Of a stretch of 64,000 nt of DNA, positions 8,795-17,043 are shown piece by piece. A program made the translations under genes and the position numbers. Below the pieces are notes generated by a model. That model worked only from the letters and a program-made list of their open reading frames with translations, searched no databases and was not told the DNA's origin. Each line of letters begins with the position of its first letter. Position 1 is the first letter of the stretch. This stretch comes from JAEUHO01 sp046350655 (GTDB taxonomy: Bacteria > Planctomycetota > PLA2 > JAEUHO01): contig JAXMAB010000004.1 in the NCBI GenBank assembly GCA_046350655.1, forward strand, positions 434,001-498,000. The letters are read 5' to 3'.

Positions 8795-10627
8795 TCATCC
8801 CGAGGTGGGGGGCGCCGCCGCCTCCGCCGCGCGCAGCCGCACCGCCGCGAGGATGTGGCCGATGTGGGTGAGCGCCTGGGGGAAGTTGCCGAGCGCCGCG
8901 CCGGTGCCCGCCTCGATCTGCTCGGCGAACAGGCCCACGTCGTTGGCGCACGTGGTGACGCGGTCGAAGAGGGCGCGGGCGCGGGGCACCTCGCCGAGCA
9001 GCACGAGGGCCTCGACGAGCCAGAAGGTGCAGATCGCGAACGTCCCCTCGCTGCCGCGGGGGCCGTGCATGTCGTTGCGGTAGACGAAGCCCTCCTCGGA
9101 GGTGAGCTCGCGTTGCACGGCCTCGACGGTGCCGCGCACCCGCGGGTCGTCGGGCGGCAGGAACCCGACGATCGGGATGAGCAGGTTCGCCGCGTCGAGC
9201 TCGTCGGTGTCGTACGCGCGGACGAACGCGTTGCGGGCCGGGCTGAAGCCGCGCGCGAGCACGTCGGCGTGCACCGCGTCGCGCTCGGCGGTCCAGCGCG
9301 CCGCGTCGCACGGCAGCCCGCGCAGGGCCGCGAGGCGCAGGGCGCGGTCGAGCGCGACCCAGCACATCACCTTCGAGTGGACGTGGTGCCGGCGGCCCTC
9401 GCGGGCCTCCCAGATGCCGTCGTCGGGCTCGCGCCAGTGCTCCGCGACGAAGTCCGCGACGCGGGTGAGGAAGCGCCAGCGGTCGGGGTGGAACTCGCCC
9501 GCGCGCGCGACGCCCACGTGGACCGCGTCGAGGATCTCGCCGTAGACGTCGAGCTGGAACTGCGTGGCGGCGGCGTTGCCGATGCGCACCGGGCGCGAGC
9601 CGCGATACCCCTCGAGGCCGAGGACCTCGGACTCGGTCAGGCGGCGCTCGCCGCCGACGCCGTAGACGATCTGGAGGTCGCGGGCCCGGCCGACGGCGGT
9701 CCAGTCGAGCCAGTGGAGGAAGGCCTGCGCCTCCTCGGAGTAGCCGAGGGCGTAGAGGGCGTTGAGCACGTACGCGGCGTCGCGGGGCCAGGCGTAGCGG
9801 TAGTCCCAGTTGAGGCTGCCGCCGATGCGCTCCGGCAGCGAGGTGGTCGGCGCGGCGACAATGGCGCCGGAGGGCTCGTACGTGAGCCCCTTGAGCACCA
9901 GCGCGCTCCGGACGACGCGCTCGCGGTCCGGGCCGTCGTAGGCGCAGTGCGACGACCAGTCCTCGCCGTAGCGCCGCGCCGCGGCGAGCCAGCGCAGCAC
10001 CTGCGCGTGCGTGATCACCTGCGCGGCGGGCACGTAGCGCGGGTCGTCGCGGAGCACGGCGAAGAAGGGCTCGCCCTGGCCGAGGAGCCCCGCCGCGACG
10101 AAGCCGTCGCCCCGGACGTCCATGGTCGCCGAGGTGGTGAGCGACAGGCCGTCGCTGCCGCCGTGCGCCGTCCCGAACCGCGGCGTCGGCAGCGCGACGT
10201 GGGGCACGATCGTGCCGTAGTCGAAGCGCGGGACGCAGGTCATCTCGTAGCGGACCGTGCCGCGGTCGCAGGTGAGGAGGCGCACGAGCCGCTCGCGGAT
10301 CACGTGCTCGGAGGGCGCCTCCGGCGTCGCGTGCGGATGGACCGTGAGGAAGTCGAGCAGGGTGGCGGTGCCCCCGAGGGTCGTGAAGACCGTCTCGAGC
10401 ACGTGGGTGCCCGGGAGGTAGCGGCGGGCGACGTGCGTCGTGTCCACGACCGACAGCTCGAAGTGGCCGCCGCCCTTCGCGTCGAGGAGCCGCGCGAAGA
10501 CGGCCGGGCTGTCGAAGCGCGGCAGGCAGAGCCAGTCGATGGAGCCGGTCCGCGAGACGAGCGCCGCCGTGTGCGCGTCGGAGAGCATCGCGTAGTCGGA
10601 GATCGGCGGGTACGAGGGCGTGGTCAC
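8795..10627 (-). CDS. GH15 family glycoside hydrolase (glucoamylase / trehalase type)
   Basis: The 610-residue product starts at GTG, whose bases overlap the stop of the upstream trehalose gene (GTGA). The N-terminus SDYAMLSDAHTAALVSRTGSI and DWLCLPRFDSPAVFARLL are the GH15 entry motif shared by bacterial glucoamylases and the actinobacterial GH15 trehalases. The catalytic (alpha/alpha)6 barrel follows with NWDYRYAWPRDAAY (about residue 275) and the later acidic ELDAANLLIP and GFVYRND segments. Coupling to a trehalose synthase/phosphatase suggests trehalase activity in trehalose turnover, or hydrolysis of another alpha-glucoside. No signal peptide is visible, so it is probably cytoplasmic. 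Confidence 0.92.
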   Translation of the reverse strand: MTTPSYPPISDYAMLSDAHTAALVSRTGSIDWLCLPRFDSPAVFARLLDAKGGGHFELSVVDTTHVARRYLPGTHVLETVFTTLGGTATLLDFLTVHPHATPEAPSEHVIRERLVRLLTCDRGTVRYEMTCVPRFDYGTIVPHVALPTPRFGTAHGGSDGLSLTTSATMDVRGDGFVAAGLLGQGEPFFAVLRDDPRYVPAAQVITHAQVLRWLAAARRYGEDWSSHCAYDGPDRERVVRSALVLKGLTYEPSGAIVAAPTTSLPERIGGSLNWDYRYAWPRDAAYVLNALYALGYSEEAQAFLHWLDWTAVGRARDLQIVYGVGGERRLTESEVLGLEGYRGSRPVRIGNAAATQFQLDVYGEILDAVHVGVARAGEFHPDRWRFLTRVADFVAEHWREPDDGIWEAREGRRHHVHSKVMCWVALDRALRLAALRGLPCDAARWTAERDAVHADVLARGFSPARNAFVRAYDTDELDAANLLIPIVGFLPPDDPRVRGTVEAVQRELTSEEGFVYRNDMHGPRGSEGTFAICTFWLVEALVLLGEVPRARALFDRVTTCANDVGLFAEQIEAGTGAALGNFPQALTHIGHILAAVRLRAAEAAAPPTSG

Positions 10628-12906
10628 GGCGCGCCCTCCCCGCCGGCCGGGCCCGCCAGCAGGTCGAGGACCTGCCGGAGGTCCGCGGGGTCGTCGACGT
10701 TGTAGCCCGCGCGGGACTCGCCGAGCCCGACGCGGAGCGACCACGCGCCGGGCGGCAGCGCCGCGAACAGGTCCTCGTCGGTGGCGTCGTCGCCCGCGGC
10801 CACGACGATGTCGTAGGCCGCCCGGCCGAGCCAGCGCCGGGCCGCGCCGCCCTTGTGCGCGCCCGCGCCGCGCACCTCGACGACGCGTTTGCCGCGGAGC
10901 ACCTCGAGCGGCGCGCCGCGCAGGAGCGCCTGGAGCGCGTCCACCAGCTCCGCCTCGCGGGCGCCGCCCATCTCCGGGTCGGCCCGCCGCCAGTGCCACG
11001 CGACCGAGACCTCCTTGCGCTCGACGAACGAGCCGGGGAGCCGGTCGGAGAAGAGCTCCATCAAGTCGGCGACGCGCTCGCGCGCGGCCGCGTCCGCCGG
11101 TTGCAGCCGCTCCCATGCCCCGCCGGGGTCGCGGTGGAGCGCGCCGTGCTCCGCGACGAGCGCGACGGGCAGCGCGCCGAACCACGTCTCGAGGGTGGTC
11201 GCGTCGCGCCCGCTCACGAGGACGACGTCGGTGCCGGGCGCCGCGGCGAGGCGTCCGAGCAGCGCGCGCAGCGTGGCGTCGGGCGGCGCGGCCGCGGGGT
11301 GGCCGGCGAAGGGGACGAGCGTGCCGTCGTAGTCGAGGAGGACCAGGCGCCGGCGCGCGGCGCGGAACGCCGCGAGGAGGCGCGCGCGATCCCCCGCGCC
11401 GAGGTGACGCTCGGCGAGCGCGCGGCTCGCCTCGCGGGCGCGCGCGAGTCGCTCGAGTTGCTCGTCGCCCCAGCGGACCACGTCGTAGCGCCGCAGACGG
11501 GCGCGCATGCTGCGGTTGCGCGCCCGCTGGACGTCGAGCGGCATCTCGAGGGCGCGTTCGATCCCCTCGGCGATGCCCTCGACGTGGTACGGGTTGACGA
11601 GGACGGCCTCGCCCAGCTCCCGCGCGGCGCCGGCGGTGTCGGACAACACGAGCACGCCGGAGTCGTCGGCCCGCGCGGCGAGGTACTCCTTCGCGACGAG
11701 GTTCATGCCGTCGCGCAGCGGGGTGACGAGCGCGACGTCCGCGCGCAGGTACAACGCGGCGAGGTCGGCGAAGCCGAGCGCGCGGAACTGGTAGACGATC
11801 GGCACCCACGCCACGCTCCCGAAGCGACCGTTGATGCGCCCGACGGCCTCCTCGACCTCGCGACGCATCCGCCGGTACGAGTCCACGCGCTCCCGCGACG
11901 GGACCGCCACGACGACCATGGTCACGCGCCCGTGCCAGGTGGGCGCCCGCGCGAGGACGCGCTCGAACGCGAGCAGCCGTTGCAGGATCCCCTTCGTGTA
12001 GTCGAGCCGGTCCACGGAGAGGACGACGCGGCGGTCGCCGAGGGGGGCGTCGAGCGCCGCGCGCGCCGCCGACACGTCGGGGCGCGCCGCGGCCCCGGAG
12101 AGCGCCGCGAAGTCGACGCCGATCGGGAACGCGTCGACGCGGGTCACGCGGCCCGCGTGCCGCACCTCGCCTTCGCGCGCCTCCAGGCCGGACAGCCGTT
12201 CGGCCGAGCGCAGGAAGTGTCTCGCGTAGTCGAGGGTGTGGAACCCCGCGACGTCGGCCCCGAGCACGCCGTGGAGCAGCGCGCGCGACCACGCGTCGGG
12301 GAGGATCCGGAACACCTCGAACGCCGGGAACGGGACGTGGAGGAAGAACGCGATGGACAGGTCGGGCCGCGCGGCGCGGAGCAGGGCGGGCAGCAACATC
12401 AGGTGGTAGTCGTGCACCCACACCGTGTCGCCGGGCTCGACCGCCGCCAGCACCGCGTCGCGGAACCGCTCGTTGACGCGCACGTACGCCGCCCAGTCCG
12501 CCTCCTCGAGCCGCACGAGCGACGGGAAGTAGTGCAGCAGCGGCCACAACGCGCGGTTGCAGAACCCCTCGTAGAACCCCTCGACCTCGGCCGCGTCGAG
12601 GAACACGGGCGTCGCGCCCTGGTCCCGTCGCGCCGCCTCCGCGACGCGCGCGCGGTCCGCCTCGGCCACGTCGGTGCCGGGCCACCCGACCCACGCGCCT
12701 CCCCCCGCCGCCCCCCTCGACCGCAGGTACCCCTCGACCCCGCTCACCAACCCGCCGACCGTCCGTCGGAACCGCGGCTCGGGTCCCGAGAGATCGACCG
12801 CGAACGGCAGCCGATTCGAGACCACGAGCAGGCGCCCGTGCGGCGAAGGCGGATCCTTCGCGCCGGCGTCGGGGGCGCGTGCGAGCGGTGAGGACGTGGA
12901 CGACAT
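10624..12906 (-). CDS. Bifunctional trehalose-6-phosphate synthase / trehalose-6-phosphatase
   Basis: The 760-residue product starts at an ATG preceded by GGAGGGATCC. The GT20 domain (about 25-490) shows RLLVVSNRLPF, VGGLVSGVEGYL, WVHDYHLMLLP, FFLHVPFPAFEVFR, SVDRLDYTKGI and PLRDGMNLVAKEY, covering the UDP-glucose and glucose-6-P sites. A HAD phosphatase domain (about 510-750) begins LVLLDYDGTLVPF (catalytic D-x-D-G-T) and ends with AAGDDATDEDLF (motif 4). The fusion makes trehalose-6-P and dephosphorylates it, giving the osmoprotectant trehalose. It is the first gene of an operon with the GH15 enzyme. All key motifs are intact. Confidence 0.95.
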   Translation of the reverse strand: MSSTSSPLARAPDAGAKDPPSPHGRLLVVSNRLPFAVDLSGPEPRFRRTVGGLVSGVEGYLRSRGAAGGGAWVGWPGTDVAEADRARVAEAARRDQGATPVFLDAAEVEGFYEGFCNRALWPLLHYFPSLVRLEEADWAAYVRVNERFRDAVLAAVEPGDTVWVHDYHLMLLPALLRAARPDLSIAFFLHVPFPAFEVFRILPDAWSRALLHGVLGADVAGFHTLDYARHFLRSAERLSGLEAREGEVRHAGRVTRVDAFPIGVDFAALSGAAARPDVSAARAALDAPLGDRRVVLSVDRLDYTKGILQRLLAFERVLARAPTWHGRVTMVVVAVPSRERVDSYRRMRREVEEAVGRINGRFGSVAWVPIVYQFRALGFADLAALYLRADVALVTPLRDGMNLVAKEYLAARADDSGVLVLSDTAGAARELGEAVLVNPYHVEGIAEGIERALEMPLDVQRARNRSMRARLRRYDVVRWGDEQLERLARAREASRALAERHLGAGDRARLLAAFRAARRRLVLLDYDGTLVPFAGHPAAAPPDATLRALLGRLAAAPGTDVVLVSGRDATTLETWFGALPVALVAEHGALHRDPGGAWERLQPADAAARERVADLMELFSDRLPGSFVERKEVSVAWHWRRADPEMGGAREAELVDALQALLRGAPLEVLRGKRVVEVRGAGAHKGGAARRWLGRAAYDIVVAAGDDATDEDLFAALPPGAWSLRVGLGESRAGYNVDDPADLRQVLDLLAGPAGGEGAP

Positions 12907-13455
12907 GGATCCCTCCGGCGGCGCGACGGGGCCTGCCCGTGCCCGGCGCCGATCGTAGGGCTCGCGCAGGGGCCGTCCGGAGAACGTCGACGCCCCGAGC
13001 GCCACCGACGGCGCGGCCTCGTGGGACGTGTGATGCGCGACGTGCGTGGCCCGGACGATCGCGGCGCAAACGGACCGCCGTGGTCCACGTGGCGCGAGGC
13101 CCGCATGAGCGCGGGGCAACGCCACACGCGACGCAGGGCACGTGCCGAGGGGGCCACGCGCGACGCGTGTGCGCGCGATCGTGGCGAACGCGGGGCGGCC
13201 GGCGCGTGCGCGGCGCGTTTGCGGCGTGGTCGAGCGGAAGCGAACCGTGGCACGCGAGGCCCGGCGGCACTCGAGGGAATCGGTACGCGAGGCCCGGCGG
13301 CCGGCGGGCCTCGCGGTCCCGTGAGGGGGATGCGGGCCCGGGATGGGGGGCGCCACGGGAGCGCCGACGCCGCGGCGGCCGGACCCGATCGGCGCGTCGC
13401 GTGGGCCTATGACACGGCGAGGGCTTCCCATCGCCCGCGGGCGGTGTACGCTCCT
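12907..13455. other. Intergenic stretch without a convincing gene
   Basis: No frame on either strand has natural composition here. The segment holds the second 68-bp repeat (13254-13321) and presumably the divergent control regions of the trehalose operon and of the riboswitch-led unit. The region 13030-13250 is unusually rich in GCG-type repeats with no recognisable structure. Confidence 0.5.
13254..13321. repeat. 68-bp direct repeat, copy 2 (upstream of trehalose operon)
   Basis: This is a near-identical copy of 8714-8781 in the same orientation. Together the copies bracket the otsAB-like/GH15 operon (about 4.5 kb). Confidence 0.85.
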
Positions 13456-13600
13456 CGGGTCATCCGGAGTGGCCCTCCGGCGTGCGGCCCCGGCCGCCCG
13501 TCGCGGGCCCGGCAACCTGGGACGGACTCCCAAGGTGCCTGTCCGGGCGCGCGTTGCGCCCGGGCGATGAGGTCCTCGCGTGTGCGAGGGCAACGAAGGT
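13456..13600 (+). promoter_or_regulatory. SAM-IV-like (S-adenosylmethionine clan) riboswitch candidate
   Basis: The segment can be folded as a SAM-IV/SAM-I-IV aptamer. P1 is UCAUC (13460-13464) with GAUGA (13566-13570). GAGU (13467-13470) is followed by P2, GGCCC with GGGCC (13505-13509). Inside P2 a hairpin carries the loop sequence GCCCCGGC, as in SAM-IV. Then comes the clan core CGGCAACC (13510-13517), a P3 hairpin (UGGGA/UCCCA) and AAGGUGCC (13532-13539). Next is a GGGCGC/GCGCCC hairpin and, after P1, a CCUCGC/GCGAGG hairpin. The core GGCAACC...GGUGCC pair with GAGU and the internal loop is what makes me call it. Sequence is compared from memory only. Confidence 0.58.
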
Positions 13601-13603
13601 CCG

Positions 13604-13648
13604 ACGCGCCCGCGGGCGCGTGCTCCGGATCCCCCCCGAGGAGGATCC
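13604..13648 (+). promoter_or_regulatory. Putative expression platform: hairpins around the Shine-Dalgarno
   Basis: A perfect hairpin ACGCGCCC-GC-GGGCGCGT (13604-13621) follows the aptamer. Two GGATCC palindromes (13627-13632 and 13643-13648) can pair with each other and enclose the GAGGAGG ribosome-binding site (13638-13644) of the next gene, so ligand-dependent control of translation is plausible. Confidence 0.4.
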
Positions 13649-13649
13649 G

Positions 13650-14075
13650 ATGTCGCGTTCAAGTTTCCGAACGGGCCCCCGTCCCGAGGCTGCGCCCCGC
13701 GCCACCGTGCAGCGGGAGGGCGCACGCGGAGACGTCCAGAGGGAGCGCGCCGTGCGCGGCGCTCCGTCGGGCGTCGCCGATCCGTCGCGGGCCGCCGCCC
13801 CCGTCTCGCTCCCGCCGAACCACCACCTGTGGCGCAACGGTCGCCGCTGGTGGATCGCGATCGTGCTCGTCGCGGCGGACGGCAGCCGCCGCCGCGTGCG
13901 CCGCTCGCTCGGCACCGTCGATGTTGTCGCCGCGCGGCACAAGCGCGACGTGCTGGTGGCGGGCCTCGTGAAGGCGCGGCACTGGCGGCCGGCGTCGGAG
14001 GCGCTCGCGGAGGCGGCGTCGTCGCCGGCCGCCGACGACCGTGGCCACCGAGTCCTCGACGGAGTCGCGGCATGA
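13650..14075 (+). CDS. Small protein with integrase arm-type DNA-binding-like domain
   Basis: The 141-residue product starts at an ATG with GAGGAGG five bases upstream. After a basic, low-complexity N-terminus, residues about 55-105 (LWRNGRRWWIAIVLVAADG, then RRRVRRSLGTVD and ARHKRDVLVAGLV) resemble the three-stranded arm-type (AP2-like) DNA-binding domain at the N-terminus of tyrosine recombinases. No catalytic recombinase domain follows. The gene overlaps the next by ATGA and lies directly behind the riboswitch candidate. It could be a recombinase remnant or a stand-alone DNA-binding protein. Function is not established. Confidence 0.55.
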   Translation: MSRSSFRTGPRPEAAPRATVQREGARGDVQRERAVRGAPSGVADPSRAAAPVSLPPNHHLWRNGRRWWIAIVLVAADGSRRRVRRSLGTVDVVAARHKRDVLVAGLVKARHWRPASEALAEAASSPAADDRGHRVLDGVAA

Positions 14076-14749
14076 GCGCGCCCGGCCGGACCGACCGTCC
14101 CGCGTACCTTCCGACCCTCGACGGTCTCGCGCGCGCGCGGGCGAACGCGCGCCGTGTCGCCGACGGCCTCGCAGGGCGCGTCACCTATCTCCTGCCCGAC
14201 GGCGTGCAGACGGCGCCGAGCGCGTCGGGCCCGTCGGCCGACCTGTCGTGGGACGACGTGGGCGCCTTGGCGCGCGCGTTCCTCGTCTGGGGGCTCGAGC
14301 GAACCACGTGGGCCGGCTACGGCGAACGCGGCCTGCCGCCGTCGCAGGCGGCGGCGCAGGTGTACGAACCGCCGGGCGCCGGCACGACGCCCGTGACGGT
14401 CGGCCTCGCGACGGCGACCGCGGTGCTGCGCGGTCGTCGGCTCGTCGCGCCGGTGCTCGTGCGACCGCGCGCGCGGGAGGAGGCGCGCGGCGACGGGGTC
14501 GTCGTCGTCGCCGACCTGTGGCGGGAGGAGCCGGGCGTCGGGCCCGCGGGGGGCGAGAAGGTCGGCGAGCGGTGGGTGGTGGACGGCCGGGTCGTCCTCG
14601 ACGTCACGCGGCGCGCCGCGGTCTCGCTGCACGGCGGCATCGACCCGACGACGGGCCGGACGTCGGGCCGCGGCGTGCCGGTCGCGTGGACCGTCGCCGA
14701 TCTCGACGCGCCGCGGGCCTGGCTCGCGGCGCGGGGCGGCGGGCCGTGA
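14072..14749 (+). CDS. Uncharacterised protein coupled to the arm-domain gene
   Basis: The 225-residue protein's ATG overlaps the preceding stop (ATGA), so the two are co-translated. The segment DLSWDDVGALARAFLVWGLE is helical and YGERGLPPSQAAAQVYEPP follows. The C-terminal half alternates short strands with charged turns. There is no signal peptide or membrane segment and no motif I recognise. Its only functional clue is its place under a SAM-clan riboswitch candidate. Confidence 0.6.
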   Translation: MSAPGRTDRPAYLPTLDGLARARANARRVADGLAGRVTYLLPDGVQTAPSASGPSADLSWDDVGALARAFLVWGLERTTWAGYGERGLPPSQAAAQVYEPPGAGTTPVTVGLATATAVLRGRRLVAPVLVRPRAREEARGDGVVVVADLWREEPGVGPAGGEKVGERWVVDGRVVLDVTRRAAVSLHGGIDPTTGRTSGRGVPVAWTVADLDAPRAWLAARGGGP

Positions 14750-14756
14750 CGGCGGC

Positions 14757-14843
14757 GACCGGGCCTCGCGGTCCCCCGCGGCCGAGCGTGGCGGGCGACC
14801 GCGGCGGGCGGTGGGACCGGAGGCGCGCGGGCCTCGCGGTCGC
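14757..14843. repeat. Two copies of the dispersed repeat, inverted orientation
   Basis: CGGGCCTCGCGGTC occurs at about 14760-14773 and again at about 14829-14842, in the gap between the convergent genes ending at 14749 and 14859. The family core is GCGAGGCCCG. Confidence 0.5.
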
Positions 14844-14858
14844 GGCGCGGGGTCGCGG

Positions 14859-16457
14859 TCAGCGAGGGCGGGAGAGCGCGCGTTCGAGGTCGGCCTCGAG
14901 CGCGGGGCGGCAGTCCTCGCAGATCCCGTGCGTCAGGGGCCACTCGCCCGTGGGCGCGAGCGGGAGGAACTGCTGCACCGTCAGCCAACGGCCGTCGGCC
15001 AGGCGGACGCGCTGGCACCACGCGCAGACCGTCGTGAGGCCGTGCTCGTTGTGGAGGAGCGACGCGACCGGATGGCCGCCGCGGACGGCCGCCTCGAGGA
15101 GACGGACGAGGGGCGCGGCGAGCGCGCGGTGCCGGTCGGCGCTGCGCACGCGGTAGGCCTCGAGCGCTTCGCGATGGGCCGGGACGAGGCGGAGGAGCGT
15201 GGGGAACGTGCGGGCGAAGCGGTCGAGCTCGACGAGGCGCGCGAGCGAGGCGGCGGCGGCTGCGTCGTACGCGCGGCGGGCCTCCGCGTCGCGGCGGGCG
15301 GCGACGAGGGACTCCGCCAGGTCGAGGGCGAGGCGCGTCCGGTCGGCCGCGCTCGTCTCGGAGGGGCTGCCGGACGCGAGGGCGGCGAGCACCGCGTCGA
15401 GCGCGGGGCCGCCGTCGGTCCCGTCCGGGGCCACGAGGGCGGCGCGGAGCGTCTCGACGCGGAGGCCGAGCGTGCGGGTGTCGCCGTCGGTCCACGCGAC
15501 GAGCGCGGCTCGGCCGTGCACGAGCGCCTCCGCCGGTCGGCCGACGGCGACGAGCAGGCGCACGCGGAGCGCGTGCCAGGCCAGCTCCTGGCGCGGGTTG
15601 ATGGCGATCGTCGCGGCCCACGCGCGGCGTTCCTCGTCGTGGAAGCCGAGCGCGCCGGCGGCATCGCCCCGGGCCAGCGCGAGGAGCGCGTCGAGCCGGG
15701 CCGTCGGCGGCGCGGCACGCCCGCGCTGCCGCGGGCCGCACTGCACGACGAGCGCGGCGAACCGGTCCCGGGCGTCGCGGGCGCGGGAGGGGTCGCCGAG
15801 GACGAGGTGGGCCTGGGCCTCGGTATGGGCGAGCCACGCGCGACGCCAGGGTCCGACCAAGGCGTCGGAACGCGCCGCCGCCTCGTGGGCGACGACGAGC
15901 GCCTCGACGTCTCGACCGCCGCCGATGAGGGTGCTGGCGTAGGCCGCGAGGACGCCGGCCATGCCGTGGCCGCCGAGCGCCTCGGAGCGCCGCACCGCCT
16001 CGTCGAACCGCGCTTCGGCCTCGACGATCGCCCCGCGCAACGACGAGATCGACGCGAGCCGCGTCAATGCCTCGACGGCCAGCGTCGGCGGGCCGTGCGC
16101 GACGACGCCCTGCCACATCGCCTCGAGTTCGGGGTGCGAGCCGGAGTTGCCGTCCAGCACGACGCGGATGCGGGGCAGGTCGGCGGGGTCGCGCGGGTCG
16201 AAGGTCGCGGCGAGCGAACGGTAGGCGCTGTGGACCTCCTCGAAGGCCGACGGCGACGACGCGTGCAGCGCGTCCACCTGCGCGAGGAACGCCGCGCGCT
16301 CGGCGGCGGGGAGCGCGCGGACCGCCTCGCTCCACGACGCGCGGCGGCTGGTCAGCGGGACCGCGAGCAGCGACGCCGCGGTGGGCGCGGCCGCGGGGGG
16401 CTCCGTCGGCGGGCGAGCGGAGGGGGGCGGGGCGGGCGGGAGGGTGGCGGGAGGCAC
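14859..16457 (-). CDS. TPR-like helical protein with C-terminal CAWC...HGICEDC zinc motif
   Basis: The 532-residue product starts at GTG, preceded by AAGGAGAGAGG. Most of the protein is Ala/Arg/Leu-rich antiparallel helices of about 35-residue period (TPR-like), a layout used for protein-protein contacts. The C-terminus (about residues 470-520) has CAWCQRVR, a short Trp/Leu stretch, then THGICEDC. This C-x-x-C...H-G-I-C-x-x-C module occurs at the ends of many PAS and response-regulator proteins and probably binds zinc. No kinase or receiver domain is present. A role as a signalling adaptor is an inference. Confidence 0.78.
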   Translation of the reverse strand: MPPATLPPAPPPSARPPTEPPAAAPTAASLLAVPLTSRRASWSEAVRALPAAERAAFLAQVDALHASSPSAFEEVHSAYRSLAATFDPRDPADLPRIRVVLDGNSGSHPELEAMWQGVVAHGPPTLAVEALTRLASISSLRGAIVEAEARFDEAVRRSEALGGHGMAGVLAAYASTLIGGGRDVEALVVAHEAAARSDALVGPWRRAWLAHTEAQAHLVLGDPSRARDARDRFAALVVQCGPRQRGRAAPPTARLDALLALARGDAAGALGFHDEERRAWAATIAINPRQELAWHALRVRLLVAVGRPAEALVHGRAALVAWTDGDTRTLGLRVETLRAALVAPDGTDGGPALDAVLAALASGSPSETSAADRTRLALDLAESLVAARRDAEARRAYDAAAAASLARLVELDRFARTFPTLLRLVPAHREALEAYRVRSADRHRALAAPLVRLLEAAVRGGHPVASLLHNEHGLTTVCAWCQRVRLADGRWLTVQQFLPLAPTGEWPLTHGICEDCRPALEADLERALSRPR

Positions 16458-16550
16458 GACCTCTCTCCTTCGTCCCGCGGGCCGTGCCGACTGAAGCGGG
16501 CGAGGAGGAGGGGCCCGGCGGGGTGGCGACGGGCGCCGTCCCTCCCCGGC

Positions 16551-16889
16551 TCACGCGTCGGGCGGGGCCTCTTCCTCGATCGGGCCCTCGCAGACGTCCT
16601 CGAGGTGCGAGAGCAGGACGACCTGGAACCAGCGGCGGAACATCGCGTAGTCGCGGTTCGCGGGCCAGCGGGCCTCGTCGTCGCACCAGGTGTAGAGCTC
16701 GCGGTCGAAGAGGACGCCGTGGGCCTCCATCAGCATCGCGAGGCCCTGCGCCTCGTCGTCGAACGGCGGGACGAGGTAGACCGTCGGCTCGTCGTCGAGG
16801 CGCGGCGGCGCGCCGTCGAGGCCGAGGCCGGCGAACCACTCGACGAAGGGCTGGGCGGGACGCACGACGACCGCGCTGCGGTTGAGCAT
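16551..16889 (-). CDS. Conserved small cytoplasmic protein
   Basis: The 112-residue product starts at ATG (MLNRSAVVVRPAQPFVEWFAG). Acidic stretches, VYLVPPFDDEAQ, and the Trp-rich TWCDDEARWPANRDYAMFRRWF resemble a family of small bacterial proteins of unknown function that end in W-P-x-x-R-x-x-x-x-F-x-x-W-F. It lies between the TPR protein and the BrkB protein on the same strand and is followed by about 90 bp of spacer. No biochemical role is known. Confidence 0.72.
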   Translation of the reverse strand: MLNRSAVVVRPAQPFVEWFAGLGLDGAPPRLDDEPTVYLVPPFDDEAQGLAMLMEAHGVLFDRELYTWCDDEARWPANRDYAMFRRWFQVVLLSHLEDVCEGPIEEEAPPDA

Positions 16890-16948
16890 GGCGAGCTCCG
16901 AGCCGGCGATTGTGCCAGCCCGTCGCGCCGGGTGTGCGTTCGATCGGC

Positions 16949-16975
16949 GGGCGGGCCTTGCGTCGGCGGGACCCG
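16949..16975. repeat. Copy of dispersed repeat (CGGGCCTTGCGTC variant)
   Basis: gcgggccttgcgtcggcggg lies in the gap between the small conserved protein and the BrkB gene. It is the inverted GCAAGGCCCG variant of the family. Confidence 0.45.
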
Positions 16976-17043
16976 GATCGACGGGAACCGGGCGCGGGCG
17001 CCGCCCTGCGCCGGGACCCGTCGTCGCGACGGCGGCCGGTGCG

